A stretch of 64,000 nt of DNA, from NCBI RefSeq assembly GCF_046244385.1, contig NZ_CP176366.1:930001-994000 (forward strand), read 5' to 3'. Of this stretch, positions 56,919 to 64,000 are shown piece after piece. A program made the position numbers and the translations under genes. Position 1 is the stretch's first letter; every line of letters begins with the position of its first letter. The stretch is from Methanospirillum stamsii. Its GTDB lineage: Archaea > Halobacteriota > Methanomicrobia > Methanomicrobiales > Methanospirillaceae. Under the pieces are notes generated by a model that saw only the letters and a program-made list of their open reading frames with translations, searched no databases and had not been told where the DNA came from.

Positions 56919-58196
56919 ATGACCCGTGATGAGGAGATCCTGAACCTGATTGAACTGCTTCTGACCGCTGAGATCTATAATCAGAATACTAATCTGAATG
57001 TCAACGACCTAACGCCGGTTGCCCGTGAAGTGTATGGTATACATTCAATGGATGGGGAACGTGCTCCGATTGTGGTCGCCGAAAGTGCTCTGCAAAGGGT
57101 GCTCGGCATTCCGGATGCACATCTCAGACTGGATAAACATCCCCTCACCCTGTACGAAGAATTCGGACATCGGCTGCGGATTACTTCTCTTCCAGCCGGA
57201 TTGACCTGGTTTTTAAAGAACGGAGGAAAGCCACTGATTGAGAAAAACCCGGCCCTTGCCTGGTATGCCCATGAACAGGATCCCTCCATTGGAATTTCAT
57301 ACGAAAAAGTCAGGGAAATGAATCCACGGTTCGAGGATAGCAGGGTTTACCTTGACCGTCGTATCTCACGGATGCTTGCAGAGGATGACAAACTCAGGTC
57401 AGGTCTTGACCTCATCATCATCAGTGCTCCCGAAGAGGTAGAACAGACGATTGATGATATCATCTGTTCGCCAGACCAGCTCAGCCGGATCGTCAAACTT
57501 AAAGTCGCCCTTGAGCATCTTGAATTCCTGAAGAGCAGAAGAGTCTACGATATTGGAAAACTGCTCTTTATCGGACCTCCTGGAACAGGAAAAACATCAC
57601 TTGCATTTGCCCTGGCCCGGGTCCTCCATATGCCCATCCTTGAAGTCAGGCTTTCGATGGTCACATCCCAGTACCTTGGTGAGACATCAAAGAACATTGA
57701 CCGGATTTTTGATGTGGCACGGCTGCTCTCTCCCTGTATTCTTTTCATCGACGAGTTTGATTTTCTGGCAAAGAGCCGTGTCGGTGATGACCATGGAGCC
57801 ATGAAACGTGCGGTTAATGCTCTTTTGAAAAATATTGACCGGATTAGCCTTATCAGGAATAAGGTACTTCTCATCGGGGCAACTAACCATCCACAGCTGT
57901 TGGACGAAGCAGCATGGAGACGATTTGATGAGGTCATTCCTTTTGACCTGCCGGATATTCAAACCCGTGAACTCATCCTTCGCCGGTTGTTAATAGAATC
58001 AAATACTGAAGTGGATATTCCCAATATTGCCAAAAATACCGACGGTTTCTCCGGAGCAGATCTGAAGATGCTGGTCAGGGAAGCAATTCTTTCTGCGCTA
58101 ACCGACGGCAGATCTGAAATCTCAACCGAGGACGTCAAAAAGGGTGAATCACTCATCAAAACCAGAGACGAACACAGGGCAAGGAACTGGATCTGA
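56919..58196 (+). CDS. AAA-family ATPase
   Basis: A 425-residue ATPase. The N-terminal about 200 residues are unlike known adaptor domains (DEEILNLIELLLTAEIYNQN). The AAA module has Walker A GPPGTGKT (219-226), Walker B ILFIDEFDF, sensor-1 IGATNHP and the arginine-finger region DEAAWRRFDEV. A C-terminal helical lid carries GFSGADLKMLVREAILSAL. The module resembles proteasome-type/CDC48-type AAA ATPases in the lid. No protease partner is next door. It overlaps the MBL-fold gene by one base. Confidence 0.84.
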   Translation: MTRDEEILNLIELLLTAEIYNQNTNLNVNDLTPVAREVYGIHSMDGERAPIVVAESALQRVLGIPDAHLRLDKHPLTLYEEFGHRLRITSLPAGLTWFLKNGGKPLIEKNPALAWYAHEQDPSIGISYEKVREMNPRFEDSRVYLDRRISRMLAEDDKLRSGLDLIIISAPEEVEQTIDDIICSPDQLSRIVKLKVALEHLEFLKSRRVYDIGKLLFIGPPGTGKTSLAFALARVLHMPILEVRLSMVTSQYLGETSKNIDRIFDVARLLSPCILFIDEFDFLAKSRVGDDHGAMKRAVNALLKNIDRISLIRNKVLLIGATNHPQLLDEAAWRRFDEVIPFDLPDIQTRELILRRLLIESNTEVDIPNIAKNTDGFSGADLKMLVREAILSALTDGRSEISTEDVKKGESLIKTRDEHRARNWI

Positions 58197-58918
58197 TGGA
58201 GGTAACACTCCTTGGGACAGGGGATGCTGTAGGAACACCTCATGTCGGGTGCTCGTGTCCAAACTGTACCTATGCAAAGGAACATGGAATAGAACGGCTC
58301 CGGACTTCTGTACTCATTAAAAACGAGGACTGTCACCTGCTTATTGATACCACACCGGATATGCGAAGACAGCTCCTGAATGCCGGGTCACCAAAGATTG
58401 ATGCGGTTATCTGGACACATGGGCATTATGACCATTTCATGGGATTTGGTGATTTTTACCGGGTTCAGAGGATCCCCCCGGTATACGGTGCTCCGGAAGT
58501 CCTGGCATCATGCAGACCTGCCTTTAAGTTCCTGCTAAAACAGGAAATCCCGGTTCCTGCCTATACTCCTTTTACGGTGTGCGGTCTTGAGGTCATTCTT
58601 GTCAGAGTGGTGCATCCGGACATATATACGACCGGGGTTGTCATTTCAGACGGAATTTCAAAAATCGCTTACACCTCTGATACCAATGAATATATCCCGC
58701 AGGAATCAAAAGAAATCATGAAAGATGCGGATCTGCTCTTTATTGACGGTCTGTTTCCGGATTCATTTAGAAAAGTGGAGAAACATCTCAATTACGAAGA
58801 AGCAATTGACATGGCCCGGGAACTTCGGGCAAAAGATTTCAGAGTTGTTCACATGAGTCATATCATACCGTTCCTGACTCCTGAGCAGGGCCATGATGGG
58901 GAAAAATTCAGGTTGTAA
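58196..58918 (+). CDS. Metallo-beta-lactamase-fold hydrolase (PhnP-like)
   Basis: A 240-residue protein with the metal motif THGHYDHFMG and downstream ligands VRVVHPDIYTTG, YTSDTNEYIP and HMSHIIPF. The N-terminal CSCPNCTYAKEHG resembles PhnP-type phosphodiesterases, in which the Cys segment binds a zinc. The real substrate is unknown; cyclic phosphodiesters are known for PhnP. It directly follows the AAA ATPase and may be part of the same function. Confidence 0.83.
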   Translation: MEVTLLGTGDAVGTPHVGCSCPNCTYAKEHGIERLRTSVLIKNEDCHLLIDTTPDMRRQLLNAGSPKIDAVIWTHGHYDHFMGFGDFYRVQRIPPVYGAPEVLASCRPAFKFLLKQEIPVPAYTPFTVCGLEVILVRVVHPDIYTTGVVISDGISKIAYTSDTNEYIPQESKEIMKDADLLFIDGLFPDSFRKVEKHLNYEEAIDMARELRAKDFRVVHMSHIIPFLTPEQGHDGEKFRL

Positions 58919-58977
58919 ACCATAAGCATGGCTAATGCGCTGTACCTTTATCTGATCTAAACTCCAACAGAGTACAA

Positions 58978-59256
58978 ATGAATATTACGGTTCTCGAACT
59001 CGGTGAGGATATGGTCAGGATTTCACTTGCCGGCCAGGGACATACGTTCATGAATGCACTTAAAACCGAGATTCTTACTGATTCAACGGTTGATGTTGCG
59101 AATTATGTCATTGAATTCCAGTTTTCAGACCCGGTACTGACGGTAACTACCCATAATAAGGCAGATCCGGTAAAACCAATTTTGGACGCATGTAAACGCC
59201 TTTCAGGCCAGTGCGAGGATCTTTTATCCTCTCTTGAACAATCAGCAAAAAAATAG
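58978..59256 (+). CDS. rpoL: DNA-directed RNA polymerase subunit L (Rpo11)
   Basis: It forms the RpoL-RpoD heterodimer that starts RNA polymerase assembly. The 92-residue protein has the family motif ISLAGQGHTFMNALKTEILT, later VIEFQFSDPVLTVTTHNKAD and a C-terminal helix (CKRLSGQCEDLLSSLEQSA). The length fits the archaeal family. It is transcribed away from the MBL gene with a 59-base spacer. Confidence 0.92.
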   Translation: MNITVLELGEDMVRISLAGQGHTFMNALKTEILTDSTVDVANYVIEFQFSDPVLTVTTHNKADPVKPILDACKRLSGQCEDLLSSLEQSAKK

Positions 59257-59258
59257 AT

Positions 59259-59870
59259 TCAGGGTTTTTCTGTAAAGATAATTGACCCGGAAATCTTTGC
59301 TATTCTCACTTTTACCTTCTGACCAGGCCTTCCGCCGGCAACGTATACAATATATTTCCCGACTTTTGCAACTCCGTCTCCACGCCGCGACGTAGACTCG
59401 ATTGAGACTTCAATTACATTTCCTGCCTCAAGTCCGGATGCGCCGGTTTCGACTTTTGACTTACGTTTCCTGACCGGACGATGGCTCCCGCAGGCTTCAC
59501 ATTTGAGCATGAGCACCCGATCATCCTTAAAGAGGCGGGTATCAGGTTTTCCACACTCGGAACAGATAACATAGTCATCCACATAACTACGGATCATCGG
59601 GGAGAAGAGCGAGTCTTCGAATTTTCCATTGAAGATTGCACGTGACCCGTCGATCTTTCCTGCAGTTCCCAATTCTCCAAGTAGGAACTTCATCAGGTGA
59701 TCAGCATCACGCCTGAGAGCACTTACAATTTCAGAGAAATTCTCAAGGATGGTGGTCTTTCCCTCGATTATTGATCTTGGTTCAGGATATGACCAGCGTT
59801 CTCCATCCTCTGACGGTTCTGTCACCTCCTCATATGCCTTATTCAGAAGGGCCTCGTATGATTCGACCAT
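59259..59870 (-). CDS. aif2b: Translation initiation factor aIF2-beta with C-terminal TRAM domain
   Basis: A subunit of the tRNA-Met-delivering factor aIF2. The 203-residue protein has an N-terminal helix, the core FLLGELGTAGKIDGSRAIFN, the zinc ribbon VICSECGKPDTRLFKDDRVL and CEACGSHRPVRKRK. It ends with an added TRAM domain (VIEVSIESTSRRGDGVAKVG, GGRPGQKVKVRIAKI). aIF2-beta with a fused TRAM is known in some methanogens. I choose MVESYEALL rather than the longer upstream frame, which spans the mptA promoter region. Confidence 0.92.
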   Translation of the reverse strand: MVESYEALLNKAYEEVTEPSEDGERWSYPEPRSIIEGKTTILENFSEIVSALRRDADHLMKFLLGELGTAGKIDGSRAIFNGKFEDSLFSPMIRSYVDDYVICSECGKPDTRLFKDDRVLMLKCEACGSHRPVRKRKSKVETGASGLEAGNVIEVSIESTSRRGDGVAKVGKYIVYVAGGRPGQKVKVRIAKISGSIIFTEKP

Positions 59871-60007
59871 GCCTTTATAATTTCTTTCTGAACGGCAATT
59901 AAATGTCCCCTGTTTTTTAACCAGTTGGTAATAACTCATACTGAAAAGTTTTAGTATTCCGGGATCCCAGTTATGGGAACCATTCAATATTTTTCCCCGA
60001 GGGCTCA

Positions 60008-61000
60008 ATGTCTCCGTTAAAAACATCTGAAAGGGTTTTTTCCCGCGAACTGCCTGATGTGCAGTCCACTCTTCCTGATGTCAGGATCAACCTGACTAGG
60101 GTCGGCGTAAAGAATGTAAAAAAACTGGTTGAAGTCACAAGGGTAGGAAAACGTCCGGTCATATTTATTTCCAACTTTGACATCTTTGTTGACCTTCCGG
60201 GTAGCCTGAAAGGGGCTAATCTTTCCAGGAACTTTGAGGTTATAGACGAAGTTTTGCAGTCTGCCATTGAAGGAGAGGTAAAAGAGATAGAGCAGCTCTG
60301 CAGCAGGGTTGCAAGAAGACTTCTTGATAAGCACGAGTATGCAGACCGAACAGAGGTCCAGATGCGATCCGAATTTATGGTATCTGGAGAGACCCCGGTG
60401 ACCGGAACTGCCTGCCAGGAGGTTGTGAAGGTCTTTGCGAGTGCTATTGCCCAGCGGACCTTCAAGGAACCTATTGTAAGAAAGAGTATCGGTGCTGAAG
60501 TTACCGGTATGACCGCCTGTCCCTGTGCCCAGAACATTATGCAGGAGCGGGCACGCGAAGTCATGGAACAACTTGGGATTGAGAAAAACAAGATCGAGCA
60601 GTTCTTCGCTGAAGTTCCCATGGCAACCCATAATCAGCGGGGGAGGGGTTTTCTCTCTATCGAAACCGATGACGAGAGCCATGTAAAACTTGAGAAGATC
60701 ATCATGATCCTCAAAAATTCCATGAGTACCCCCATCTTCGAACTCCTCAAACGAGGTGATGAAGGTCATGTTGTCCTATCAGCTCATAAAAATCCCAGGT
60801 TTGTTGAGGATTGTGTCAGGGAGATGGCACGAAGGGTCCATACGGAGTTTGGTGATCTTCCCGGAGATTCAGTGGTGACAATTGCACAGGATAATGAAGA
60901 GAGCATTCACCAGCATGATGCGTTTGCAGAACGGCAGGCAACCATTGCTGAACTTGCAGACGAGATAAATGGTGAAAATATCACCACAGAATATATATAA
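60008..61000 (+). CDS. mptA: GTP cyclohydrolase MptA (methanopterin biosynthesis)
   Basis: It converts GTP to 7,8-dihydroneopterin 2',3'-cyclic phosphate, the first step of methanopterin synthesis, using Fe(II). The 330-residue protein has DFDIFVDLPGSLKG-like start, ETPVTGTACQEVVKVFAS, GMTACPCAQNIMQER (metal Cys) and VPMATHNQRGRGFLSI (catalytic His region). The length matches MptA. It is divergent from aIF2-beta and supplies the H4MPT used by mtd and mer. Confidence 0.95.
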   Translation: MSPLKTSERVFSRELPDVQSTLPDVRINLTRVGVKNVKKLVEVTRVGKRPVIFISNFDIFVDLPGSLKGANLSRNFEVIDEVLQSAIEGEVKEIEQLCSRVARRLLDKHEYADRTEVQMRSEFMVSGETPVTGTACQEVVKVFASAIAQRTFKEPIVRKSIGAEVTGMTACPCAQNIMQERAREVMEQLGIEKNKIEQFFAEVPMATHNQRGRGFLSIETDDESHVKLEKIIMILKNSMSTPIFELLKRGDEGHVVLSAHKNPRFVEDCVREMARRVHTEFGDLPGDSVVTIAQDNEESIHQHDAFAERQATIAELADEINGENITTEYI

Positions 61001-61002
61001 AT

Positions 61003-61518
61003 TTAACTAAAATACCAGAGCAGAATCAGGACAACTGCCACCAGGACAGCCCCGATAATCATATTTCTTTTCGTCTGAAACCTGGCACGGGAATGTTCCA
61101 GTTCCATCAGAGAGATAAATTCATTGTACACCGGGATGAGTGCATACATCATTTCTAGGTCATCACGGGATAATTCTGAGAAGTGATGAGAAACCTTGTT
61201 ACGAAAGTTTACCAGAGCGATCATCTCCTGCCTGAGATCCCAGGATAATACCGAATGGTCATGTAACCGCTTGAATAACACCTTGTTCTTCACCGGTTCA
61301 TCTCCGGATACGTACCTCCGCTCAAGACACACCAGACGGGCAAGGTCCATGATCCGGTTACTAAGAGCAAAAAGTACCATGGTTCGGGCATAATAATCCC
61401 GTTGGTCTTTGTCAAGTCGTTCTTTTCTTCGGAAGATACTATCTGCATCATCCAGGTAGCGCCTGATATCCCGGATAATATCATCAAAGCCGGATGGATC
61501 ATATGGTGCGTCATCCAT
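61003..61518 (-). CDS. Membrane-anchored HEPN-like (HepT-type) domain protein
   Basis: A 171-residue protein, all helical. Residues about 45-140 contain VLFALSNRIMDLARLVCLER and ALVNFRNKVSHHFSELSRDD. Here R106 and H111 fit the RxxxxH motif of HEPN ribonuclease-type domains (DUF86/HepT style). A basic stretch leads to a C-terminal transmembrane segment (NMIIGAVLVAVVLILLWYF). There is no neighbouring MNT-type antitoxin gene. Whether it is an active RNase is unknown. It is convergent with mptA. Confidence 0.6.
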   Translation of the reverse strand: MDDAPYDPSGFDDIIRDIRRYLDDADSIFRRKERLDKDQRDYYARTMVLFALSNRIMDLARLVCLERRYVSGDEPVKNKVLFKRLHDHSVLSWDLRQEMIALVNFRNKVSHHFSELSRDDLEMMYALIPVYNEFISLMELEHSRARFQTKRNMIIGAVLVAVVLILLWYFS

Positions 61519-61928
61519 TCACAGTAACCCGCCTTTCTATTATTCTGCTTTTCAAAAATTTCAATCTGTCATCCGTTTGCCTGAAACAGTCTTGAGCGCG
61601 AAGGAGGATGCTCATGTCTTTTGATAATAAAACGACAGATTCACAGATATTTTGAAAAATCATTCGATGAAAGAAACGCTAACAGGAAAATCGGCCGATT
61701 GCACCAGTAACACAATCAAAGATTTTTCTGAATTTTCATTCTTGAAAAAAAACCGAAAAATTGTTAGGATATATAGATTTGATTTAATTAATTTCATAAA
61801 AGAGGGAGAAAACCTCAACCTGCAAATACTGAGTCTATCAGTTTTTTCGTACTACTGATTATGAAGAATTCTCAAACCGTATTATTATTCTGCTTTTAGA
61901 TACCGAAAATTCTGACTTGATTTACGTT

Positions 61929-61970
61929 CAAATGGCAAATTAAATATATCTTATAGCCAAATGCCATTTG
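61929..61970. promoter_or_regulatory. Inverted repeat flanking the frhA TATA box
   Basis: CAAATGGCA (61929-61937) and TGCCATTTG (61962-61970) are exact inverted 9-base arms. Between them lies AAATATATCTTA (about 61941-61952), a strong TATA candidate. The right arm is also part of a local palindrome CAAAT-GCC-ATTTG. The arrangement fits a repressor or hydrogen/F420-responsive factor; no regulator is identified. Confidence 0.5.
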
Positions 61971-61991
61971 TCGTACAATGGTACGGTCATA

Positions 61992-62010
61992 CCCTCAGAT
62001 CTCCTGAGGG
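61992..62010 (+). promoter_or_regulatory. Hairpin in the frhA leader
   Basis: CCCTCAG (61992-61998) and CTGAGGG (62004-62010) form a perfect 7-base stem with loop ATCTC, about 55 bases before the frhA start codon and within the predicted 5' leader. It may stabilise the transcript or affect processing; it is not followed by T residues. Confidence 0.5.
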
Positions 62011-62065
62011 CTCTTGATATGAGTTGTACAGCATTGCGAACAAACAAATATCAAAGGCGATTCTC

Positions 62066-63433
62066 TTGTCCAAAGTAGTAGAAGTTTCCCCAACCACACG
62101 ACATGAAGGACACTCCAAGCTTGTCCTTAAAGTCAACGATGCGGGAATAATTGAGCGTGGAGATTGGCTGAGTATCACTCCGGTAAGAGGTATTGAGAAA
62201 CTGTGTGTTGGCAAGTCCATGCACCAGGCACCCAAGATCTCATCCCGTGTTTGTGGTATCTGTCCAATCGCCCACACCCTCGCAGGTGTCGGTGCCATGG
62301 AGGCATCGATAGGCTGTGAAATCCCACAGGATGCATATCTGCTCAGAACAATCCTTCAGTGCGCAAACAGGCTGCACAGCCACGCACTCCACAATATTCT
62401 GACTCTGCCAGATATGTACATTCCAGGTACAGACACTAAGATCAACCCATTTACTCCGGAAGAACCAGTCAGAACCGTTGCAAAGCGGATCCAGCGTCTC
62501 CGTGAGATCGGGCAGACCGTCGGTGAGATTGTCGGTGGAGAAGCCATTCACCCAGGAAACCCCCGGGTCGGTGGTATGTATTACAACATCTCCCCACAGG
62601 CAAAACAGAAAATTTTCGACCTTGCCAAAGAAGGTGTTTCCCTTTCCATCGCTCAGATGGATTTCATGATTTCGGTCCTGAAGAACTGGGAGAACCGTGG
62701 CACCGTTACTGTCGGAAAGACCGAAGTCGAGATTCCGGAGAAGTTCGGATGGCACGACCAGGGATACATGGCAGTTGACCCGGTATTTGACAGTTCAAGC
62801 CTTGACTTTGAACCACGCTGGGATCCAGACCGGTGGACTGATGTCTCACCGTACAACTGGTACCAGGGAGAAATGGAAGTCAGCCTTGAAGATGCAGACT
62901 ATCCGGTCGGTGGAACCACCAAGGCAGGAACCAAGACCTGGCCACAGATGCAGGCCTGTACTTCAGTTCCGCTCTATGATGGATGCCCGGTTGAAGTAGG
63001 TCCACGTGCCCGTCTGGTCCAGTTCAAGAACTATGACCGCAAGGGTGCAATGGGTCTCCAGATTGCAAGGCAGATGGAGTATCCGGACTGTCTCTACACC
63101 ATGATCGAAGCCTGTGATGCACTTGACTGTAATGGTTCAGTGCTTGCAGACGAGATACCACAGGGTGACGGTAGCCTTGGATGGAATGCAAACGAAGCAC
63201 CACGTGGTTGTGACGTTCATCTTGCCCGTGTCAAGGAAGGAAAAGTTCAGGAGTACACCCTTCTTGTTCCGACCACATGGAACTTCCCAACCTGCAGTCG
63301 GGCTCTCGAAGGAGCACCATGGCAGCTTGCCGAGGTCATCATGCGTGCATATGACCCCTGTGTGTCCTGCGCTACCCATATGCTGGTAGTTGACGAGAGC
63401 AAGAAGATTGTCACCCAGAAGCTCGTCCAGTGA
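62066..63433 (+). CDS. frhA: F420-reducing hydrogenase alpha (large, Ni-Fe) subunit
   Basis: The Ni-Fe centre subunit of the F420-reducing hydrogenase, oxidising H2 to give F420H2 for mtd and mer. The 455-residue protein has the N-terminal RVCGIC (61-66, then PIAHTLAG) and the C-terminal DPCVSCATH motif, which bind nickel and mark the processing site. I choose a TTG start (MSKVVEVSPTTRHEGH), weakly supported by AAAGGCGA upstream. The frame is open 14 codons further upstream through the leader. The stop is followed by frhD. Confidence 0.93.
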   Translation: MSKVVEVSPTTRHEGHSKLVLKVNDAGIIERGDWLSITPVRGIEKLCVGKSMHQAPKISSRVCGICPIAHTLAGVGAMEASIGCEIPQDAYLLRTILQCANRLHSHALHNILTLPDMYIPGTDTKINPFTPEEPVRTVAKRIQRLREIGQTVGEIVGGEAIHPGNPRVGGMYYNISPQAKQKIFDLAKEGVSLSIAQMDFMISVLKNWENRGTVTVGKTEVEIPEKFGWHDQGYMAVDPVFDSSSLDFEPRWDPDRWTDVSPYNWYQGEMEVSLEDADYPVGGTTKAGTKTWPQMQACTSVPLYDGCPVEVGPRARLVQFKNYDRKGAMGLQIARQMEYPDCLYTMIEACDALDCNGSVLADEIPQGDGSLGWNANEAPRGCDVHLARVKEGKVQEYTLLVPTTWNFPTCSRALEGAPWQLAEVIMRAYDPCVSCATHMLVVDESKKIVTQKLVQ

Positions 63434-63446
63434 GAGTGCCCTGCGC

Positions 63447-63983
63447 ATGCTGTTCCAGGAGATCGTAATCTGCGGGTGCGGAAACCCGCTCTTTGCGGAT
63501 GATGGGTTTGGACCGGCCGTGGTCGAGGAACTCCAAAAACTCGACCTGCCCGAGAATGTAAAGGTAATAGATGCCGGCCTAGGTGGTCCGCATTTCCTCT
63601 TTACCCTTCTTGCGCAATCGGATGAACCGGTAAAACACCTCTTCATCATAGATATTGCTGATTTCGGAGGAAAACCAGGAGACATCGCAATCATCAGTCC
63701 TGATGACCTGCCACCGGGTAAATACCGGGATGCTCATTCCTGGGATTTAGTTGAACCCATTCATCAGCTGAAAAACCGGGTGAAGATTGATATCATCGGG
63801 TGTCAGCCAAAACGGGTTTCTGAACCTGAATATGAGATAGGGCTCTCCGAAGAGGTAACAGAAGCGATCCCAAGGACAGTACAGCTCGTGCTGAAAATGA
63901 TTGGGGTAAATCATGGGACTACTATCATTGATCTTCGGGAAGAAGGAGAAGAAGGAACCTGCTCCAAAATCGCAGGTGCCTAA
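63447..63983 (+). CDS. frhD: F420-hydrogenase maturation protease (FrhD)
   Basis: An endopeptidase of the HycI/HoxM family that trims the FrhA C-terminus after nickel insertion. The 178-residue protein has VICGCGNPLFADDGFGPAVV (Asp/Glu metal site near the start), DAGLGGPHFLFTLLAQ and HSWDLVEPIHQL. The start ATG at 63447 lies 13 bases after frhA. The last about 20 residues (TTIIDLREEGEEGTCSK) go beyond the usual family end and overlap the putative frhG start. Confidence 0.88.
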   Translation: MLFQEIVICGCGNPLFADDGFGPAVVEELQKLDLPENVKVIDAGLGGPHFLFTLLAQSDEPVKHLFIIDIADFGGKPGDIAIISPDDLPPGKYRDAHSWDLVEPIHQLKNRVKIDIIGCQPKRVSEPEYEIGLSEEVTEAIPRTVQLVLKMIGVNHGTTIIDLREEGEEGTCSKIAGA

Positions 63984-64000
63984 AGCTCCAGTATCTGAAC
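63913..64000 (+). CDS. Probable start of next hydrogenase gene (frhG), partial
   Basis: An ATG at 63913, preceded by TGGGGTAA, opens a frame that stays open to the window end and would read MGLLSLIFGKKEKKEPAPKS followed by a Lys/Pro-rich run. It overlaps frhD by 71 bases in another frame. The position fits frhG in the frhADGB order, but FrhG N-termini usually begin directly with the Fe-S domain, and an extension of this kind is unconfirmed. Alternatively frhG begins just outside the window. Confidence 0.32.
   Translation, partial: MGLLSLIFGKKEKKEPAPKSQVPKAPVSE

Larger units (their letters stand above)
61519..62065. other. Gene-free AT-rich stretch upstream of frhA
   Basis: The only open frames here are a 68-codon AT-rich run (61652-61858) without similarity or start-site support, and shadows of frhA. 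Its composition is very AT-rich between about 61650 and 61960. It ends with the inverted repeat around the frhA TATA box and a leader hairpin, described separately. I see no RNA gene. Confidence 0.6.

Noticed and set aside
61652..61858. A 68-codon plus-strand open frame upstream of frhA.
   Set aside because: It lies in a strongly AT-rich stretch, has no ribosome-binding site, no recognizable family and biased residue use (Ile, Lys, Asn, Ser). More likely chance.
61520..61990. A CRISPR array or phage-like segment in the AT-rich spacer before frhA.
   Set aside because: There are no regularly spaced repeats or phage genes, only one inverted repeat at the promoter.

Overview
This window is chromosomal DNA from a hydrogenotrophic methanogenic archaeon. 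The combination of a CO2-pathway gene set (mtd, mer, frhA/frhD, mptA, mfnE-like), an archaeal S10/spc ribosomal block, archaeal-type RNA genes, and a DUF3821-like surface protein with a PGF-CTERM anchor points to the order Methanomicrobiales, most likely Methanospirillum or a close relative. That placement is inferred from gene content and protein sequence, not from a database search.

Layout. 1-13,025: a tightly packed minus-strand block, transcribed right to left, in the order L3-L4-L23-L2-S19-L22-S3-L29-Rnp1-S17-L14-L24-S4e-L5-S14-S8-L6-L32e-L19e-L18-S5-L30-L15-SecY-Adk (adk cut by the window edge). 13,026-13,503 is non-coding and holds a long L3 leader plus a possible small structured RNA. 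13,504-18,415: a Tfx-type regulator divergent from mtd, a GalT-like enzyme, mer, and a divergent tubulin/FtsZ-family protein. 18,423-25,998: an NrpR-type regulator with a short dCTP deaminase, tRNA-Arg, a repeat-domain surface protein, AMP phosphorylase and the large surface-layer-type protein. 25,999-31,537: tRNA-Gln, fibrillarin and Nop5 (box C/D RNP), a TctA-type permease, uroporphyrinogen-III synthase, Cbf5, tRNA-Ser and an exported phosphoesterase.

31,667-36,027: leuA-leuC-leuD-leuB. 36,195-41,710: an exported protein, iorAB, tRNA-Ile, two unknown proteins and an archaeal methylthiotransferase. 41,858-48,855: an AT-rich surface protein gene, the nadX-nadA-nadC operon for NAD, an OB-fold membrane protein, a GntP-type permease, and a thioredoxin-like lipoprotein with a CcdA-like partner. 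48,858-52,644: an exported phospholipase-D-family protein head to head with an mfnE-like kinase, a zinc-ribbon protein, aEF-1beta and malate dehydrogenase. 52,660-52,968: the SRP 7S RNA. 52,984-61,518: a zinc/methyltransferase-like protein, tRNA-Met and tRNA-Asn, a small regulator/membrane pair, two M24 peptidases, an AAA ATPase with a metallo-beta-lactamase-fold partner, Rpo11, aIF2-beta, MptA and a membrane-anchored HEPN-like protein. 61,519-62,065 is a gene-free regulatory stretch leading into frhA, frhD and a probable frhG start at the right edge.

How the genes fit together. Most of the window is information processing (ribosome, Sec translocon, SRP RNA, RNase P, snoRNP proteins, translation factors, RNA polymerase) combined with the F420-dependent core of methanogenesis and cofactor synthesis (methanopterin, methanofuran, NAD, tetrapyrrole). 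I saw no phage, IS element or CRISPR array. The points most worth following are: the possible RNA at 13.25-13.38 kb; inverted repeats flanking promoter elements of mtd and frhA; the tubulin-family protein with a changed nucleotide loop; the HEPN-like domain fused to a membrane anchor; and the SRP RNA lying 15 bases upstream of mdh.
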